42,512 nt of DNA. Source: Elusimicrobiota bacterium (GTDB taxonomy: Bacteria > Elusimicrobiota > Elusimicrobia > Elusimicrobiales > UBA9959). The stretch is taken from NCBI GenBank assembly GCA_009773155.1, contig WOVA01000019.1, forward strand, positions 1 through 42,512, in the 5' to 3' direction. This document shows, one piece after another, positions 40,956 to 42,512 of this stretch (position 1 is the stretch's first letter; each line of letters opens with the position of its first letter). Position numbers and translations under genes: made by a program. The notes below the pieces were generated by a model that saw only the letters and a program-made list of their open reading frames with translations, did no database searches and was not told where the DNA came from.

Positions 40956-42407
40956 ATGAACAGGAATACCGGCGGCGAAGGCACAGAGATCAAGAAGTTC
41001 CTGGAGATACCTTACGACGAGCTGGAGGCGCTCAACCTGGAGGCGGCAGAAGCCGCGGAGCGGCTGTCCCCCGCCGCGCTGGAGAAGAAATACACCGACT
41101 ACCTGCGCAAAGAGAAGCATCTCAAGGCCGTCACTGTCTGCTTCACGGACATCGAGGGCCGCTTCCACATGCTGGACTATGACAAGCATTTCTTCCTCTC
41201 CGCCAACGATAATCTCACCTTCGACGGCTCGTCCATACGCGGCTTCTCCGCCCAGCGCGAGAGCGACCTGCGCCTGGGCATAGATTGGGGCAGCATCTTC
41301 TGGCTGCCGTCCGACGTCTTCGGCCCCGGCAAAGTCATAATATTCGGCACCGTCCTCAACCGCGACAAATCTCTCTACGAGTCGGACTTCCGCGCGCGCC
41401 TGGTGCGCCTTTCAGACGAGCTCAAAAAGAAGCGCGGCCTGACCGCCAACGTGGCGGCCGAGGTGGAGGGCTTCGTGATGCGCGGGCTCAACGCCGAGCA
41501 GAACTACGACGAGAGGCAGGGCTTTGAGCTGATCTCGACCGGCGGCTACTACCACTCGCTGCCGCTGGACCCGCTCAAGAAGTTCATCGACACCGCGGCC
41601 GAGGCGCAGCGCGCGATGGGCTTCCGCAACGAGAAGGACCATCCCGAAGTGGCCCCGGCGCAGTTCGAGCTCAACTTCTCGCACGCCCGCGCCGCGCGCG
41701 CCTGCGACCTGATACAGCTCTACAAGCTGGTCTGCCGGCAGGTGGCCGCCAATATGGGCATGACCGCCACCTTCCTGCCCAAGCCGGTCAGCGGCGTCAA
41801 CGGCAGCGGCATGCACCTCAACCTTTCCTTCTCGAAGGACGGCAGGAACATCTTCTACGACGGCAAGGGCGAGGAGGGGATCTCGAAGGCCGGCTGGGAC
41901 GCCGTCTCGCGCATACTCAACCACGCGCAGGAGCTCTCTCTGATCCTGAACTCCAGCGTCAACGCCTACCGCCGGCTGGACCCGCATTTCGAGGCCCCCA
42001 ACCAGATAAAGGTCTCCGCCGTGGACCGCGGCGCGATGATACGCATACCGGCCGGCAACGAGCGCAGCGCCCGCCTGGAGATACGCTCGGTCGGCCCGGA
42101 CTCCAATCCGTACCTGACGCTATACGCCCTGCTGAGCGCCGCGCTGGACGGCAAGCCGCTGACCAGGGACGAAGGGAAACGCGACCGCGTCCGCTATCTG
42201 CCCGGCAACATCCACGACGCGATACGCCTGTTCCGCGGCAGCGACTTCCTGAAGGGCGTCCTTGGAGAAGGGCCGCACGAGAAATACGCGGGCCACAAGC
42301 AGGCGGCCGCCGACCGCAGCCCCAAGGAACTCGGAACCATCGTCAAGACCTCGGAGGTGCTTTTCCACCACGACGTCACGACGCAGATGCTCTGGCATAA
42401 GTTCTGA
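40956..42407 (+). CDS. glnA: Glutamine synthetase type I
   Basis: This enzyme makes glutamine from glutamate, ammonia and ATP (483 aa). GS-I blocks are complete: FDGSSIRGF, the AEVEGFV metal ligands, FEL-N, the MTATFLPKP-GVNGSGMHLNLS segment, the SSVNAYRRL-P loop (glutamate flap) and the R-E-I-R ligands near ARLEIRSVGPDSNPY. It has an N-terminal extension of about 40 residues relative to short GS-I forms. Where adenylylated enzymes have NLYDLP this one has RVRYLPG, so the modified Tyr is not in register and adenylylation is doubtful. Its promoter is AT-rich with a strong ribosome site. Confidence 0.97.
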   Translation: MNRNTGGEGTEIKKFLEIPYDELEALNLEAAEAAERLSPAALEKKYTDYLRKEKHLKAVTVCFTDIEGRFHMLDYDKHFFLSANDNLTFDGSSIRGFSAQRESDLRLGIDWGSIFWLPSDVFGPGKVIIFGTVLNRDKSLYESDFRARLVRLSDELKKKRGLTANVAAEVEGFVMRGLNAEQNYDERQGFELISTGGYYHSLPLDPLKKFIDTAAEAQRAMGFRNEKDHPEVAPAQFELNFSHARAARACDLIQLYKLVCRQVAANMGMTATFLPKPVSGVNGSGMHLNLSFSKDGRNIFYDGKGEEGISKAGWDAVSRILNHAQELSLILNSSVNAYRRLDPHFEAPNQIKVSAVDRGAMIRIPAGNERSARLEIRSVGPDSNPYLTLYALLSAALDGKPLTRDEGKRDRVRYLPGNIHDAIRLFRGSDFLKGVLGEGPHEKYAGHKQAAADRSPKELGTIVKTSEVLFHHDVTTQMLWHKF

Positions 42408-42416
42408 GGAAGGCGG

Positions 42417-42512
42417 ATCGGGTAGGAGGCGGGTGATTAGTTCACCCGCCGTCCTCCCACACCACCGTACGTGCCGTTCGGCATACGGCGGTTCGGAAGT
42501 CTTCAGAGACCG
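42417..42512 (-). mobile_element. 3' end of a group II intron (domains V and VI), cut by the window edge
   Basis: Read on the minus strand, domain V (42459-42494) has the arms ACCGCCGT and ACGGTGGT (one G-U) around a TGCC/GGCA tip. Domain VI (42422-42456) has GGCGGGTGA/TCACCCGCC with the candidate branch adenosine region and a GGAGG/CCTCC base. The intron ends CCTACCCGAT at 42417, the usual bacterial group II 3' end. The rest, including any reverse-transcriptase gene, lies outside the window. It is inserted 9 bp after the glnA stop, in the opposite orientation. Confidence 0.85.

Overview
The window is G+C-rich bacterial chromosome: about 36 complete protein genes packed at roughly one per kilobase, one gene cut by the left edge and a group II intron cut by the right edge. 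No rRNA, tRNA, CRISPR array or transposase gene is visible. The gene mix (pyruvoyl arginine decarboxylase plus agmatinase, secreted trypsin-like protease, M16 peptidase pair, GIDE-like membrane protein, large coiled-coil proteins, short AT-rich promoters in a GC-rich background) would fit an Elusimicrobiota-like or related Gram-negative lineage. That placement is an inference, not something the sequence proves.

Layout, left to right. (1) 1-3.4 kb: the C-terminus of a Fis-type regulator, a 60-aa protein resembling a stand-alone histidine-kinase dimerisation hairpin, then an M16 peptidase pair (active plus inactive subunit). (2) 3.5-4.5 kb: a thioesterase and a YjbQ protein, divergent from ribosomal protein L28. 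(3) 4.7-10.8 kb: two tandem, almost proline-free coiled-coil proteins of 1040 and 969 residues with their own promoter and terminator. (4) 10.8-12.8 kb: arginine to agmatine to putrescine (pdaD, speB) plus a lipoprotein. (5) 12.8-20.9 kb, minus strand: recA-xerD-membrane protein-HADH-like protein-fhs-M3-like protein. A 0.44-kb non-coding foldback element sits between fhs and the M3-like gene. The HADH-like and M3-like proteins have both lost key catalytic residues. (6) 21.0-29.3 kb: a 31-aa lysine-rich histone-H1-like peptide, a ChaN-like protein, an STT3-like GT-C membrane protein, a beta-lactamase-fold hydrolase, clpC and nfeD. (7) 29.4-36.5 kb: small envelope and stress genes, arfB, a Gre factor, yceH, an FKBP, a GT-C-like membrane protein, trypsin and a GIDE-domain protein. 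(8) 36.5-42.5 kb: gsk, an MFS transporter, pyruvate kinase and glutamine synthetase. The 3' end of a group II intron lies on the opposite strand 9 bp after glnA.

Three signals cross gene boundaries. A 45-bp palindromic repeat occurs three times; two copies lie inside genes and are translated in the same frame (reading SAGDTMPHGVPVP), like the palindromic elements known from Rickettsia. At least eight genes have a -10 box only 6-10 nt before the start codon and no Shine-Dalgarno, which predicts leaderless mRNAs, while other genes in the window have strong Shine-Dalgarno sites. Several regulatory inverted repeats stand out: a perfect 9-bp-arm palindrome in the recA leader, an inverted repeat around the H1-like promoter, and an attenuator-like hairpin in the gre leader.

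The strongest candidates for undescribed biology are the paired proline-free rods (4.7-10.8 kb), the foldback element at 14.05-14.49 kb and the in-frame palindromic repeat.
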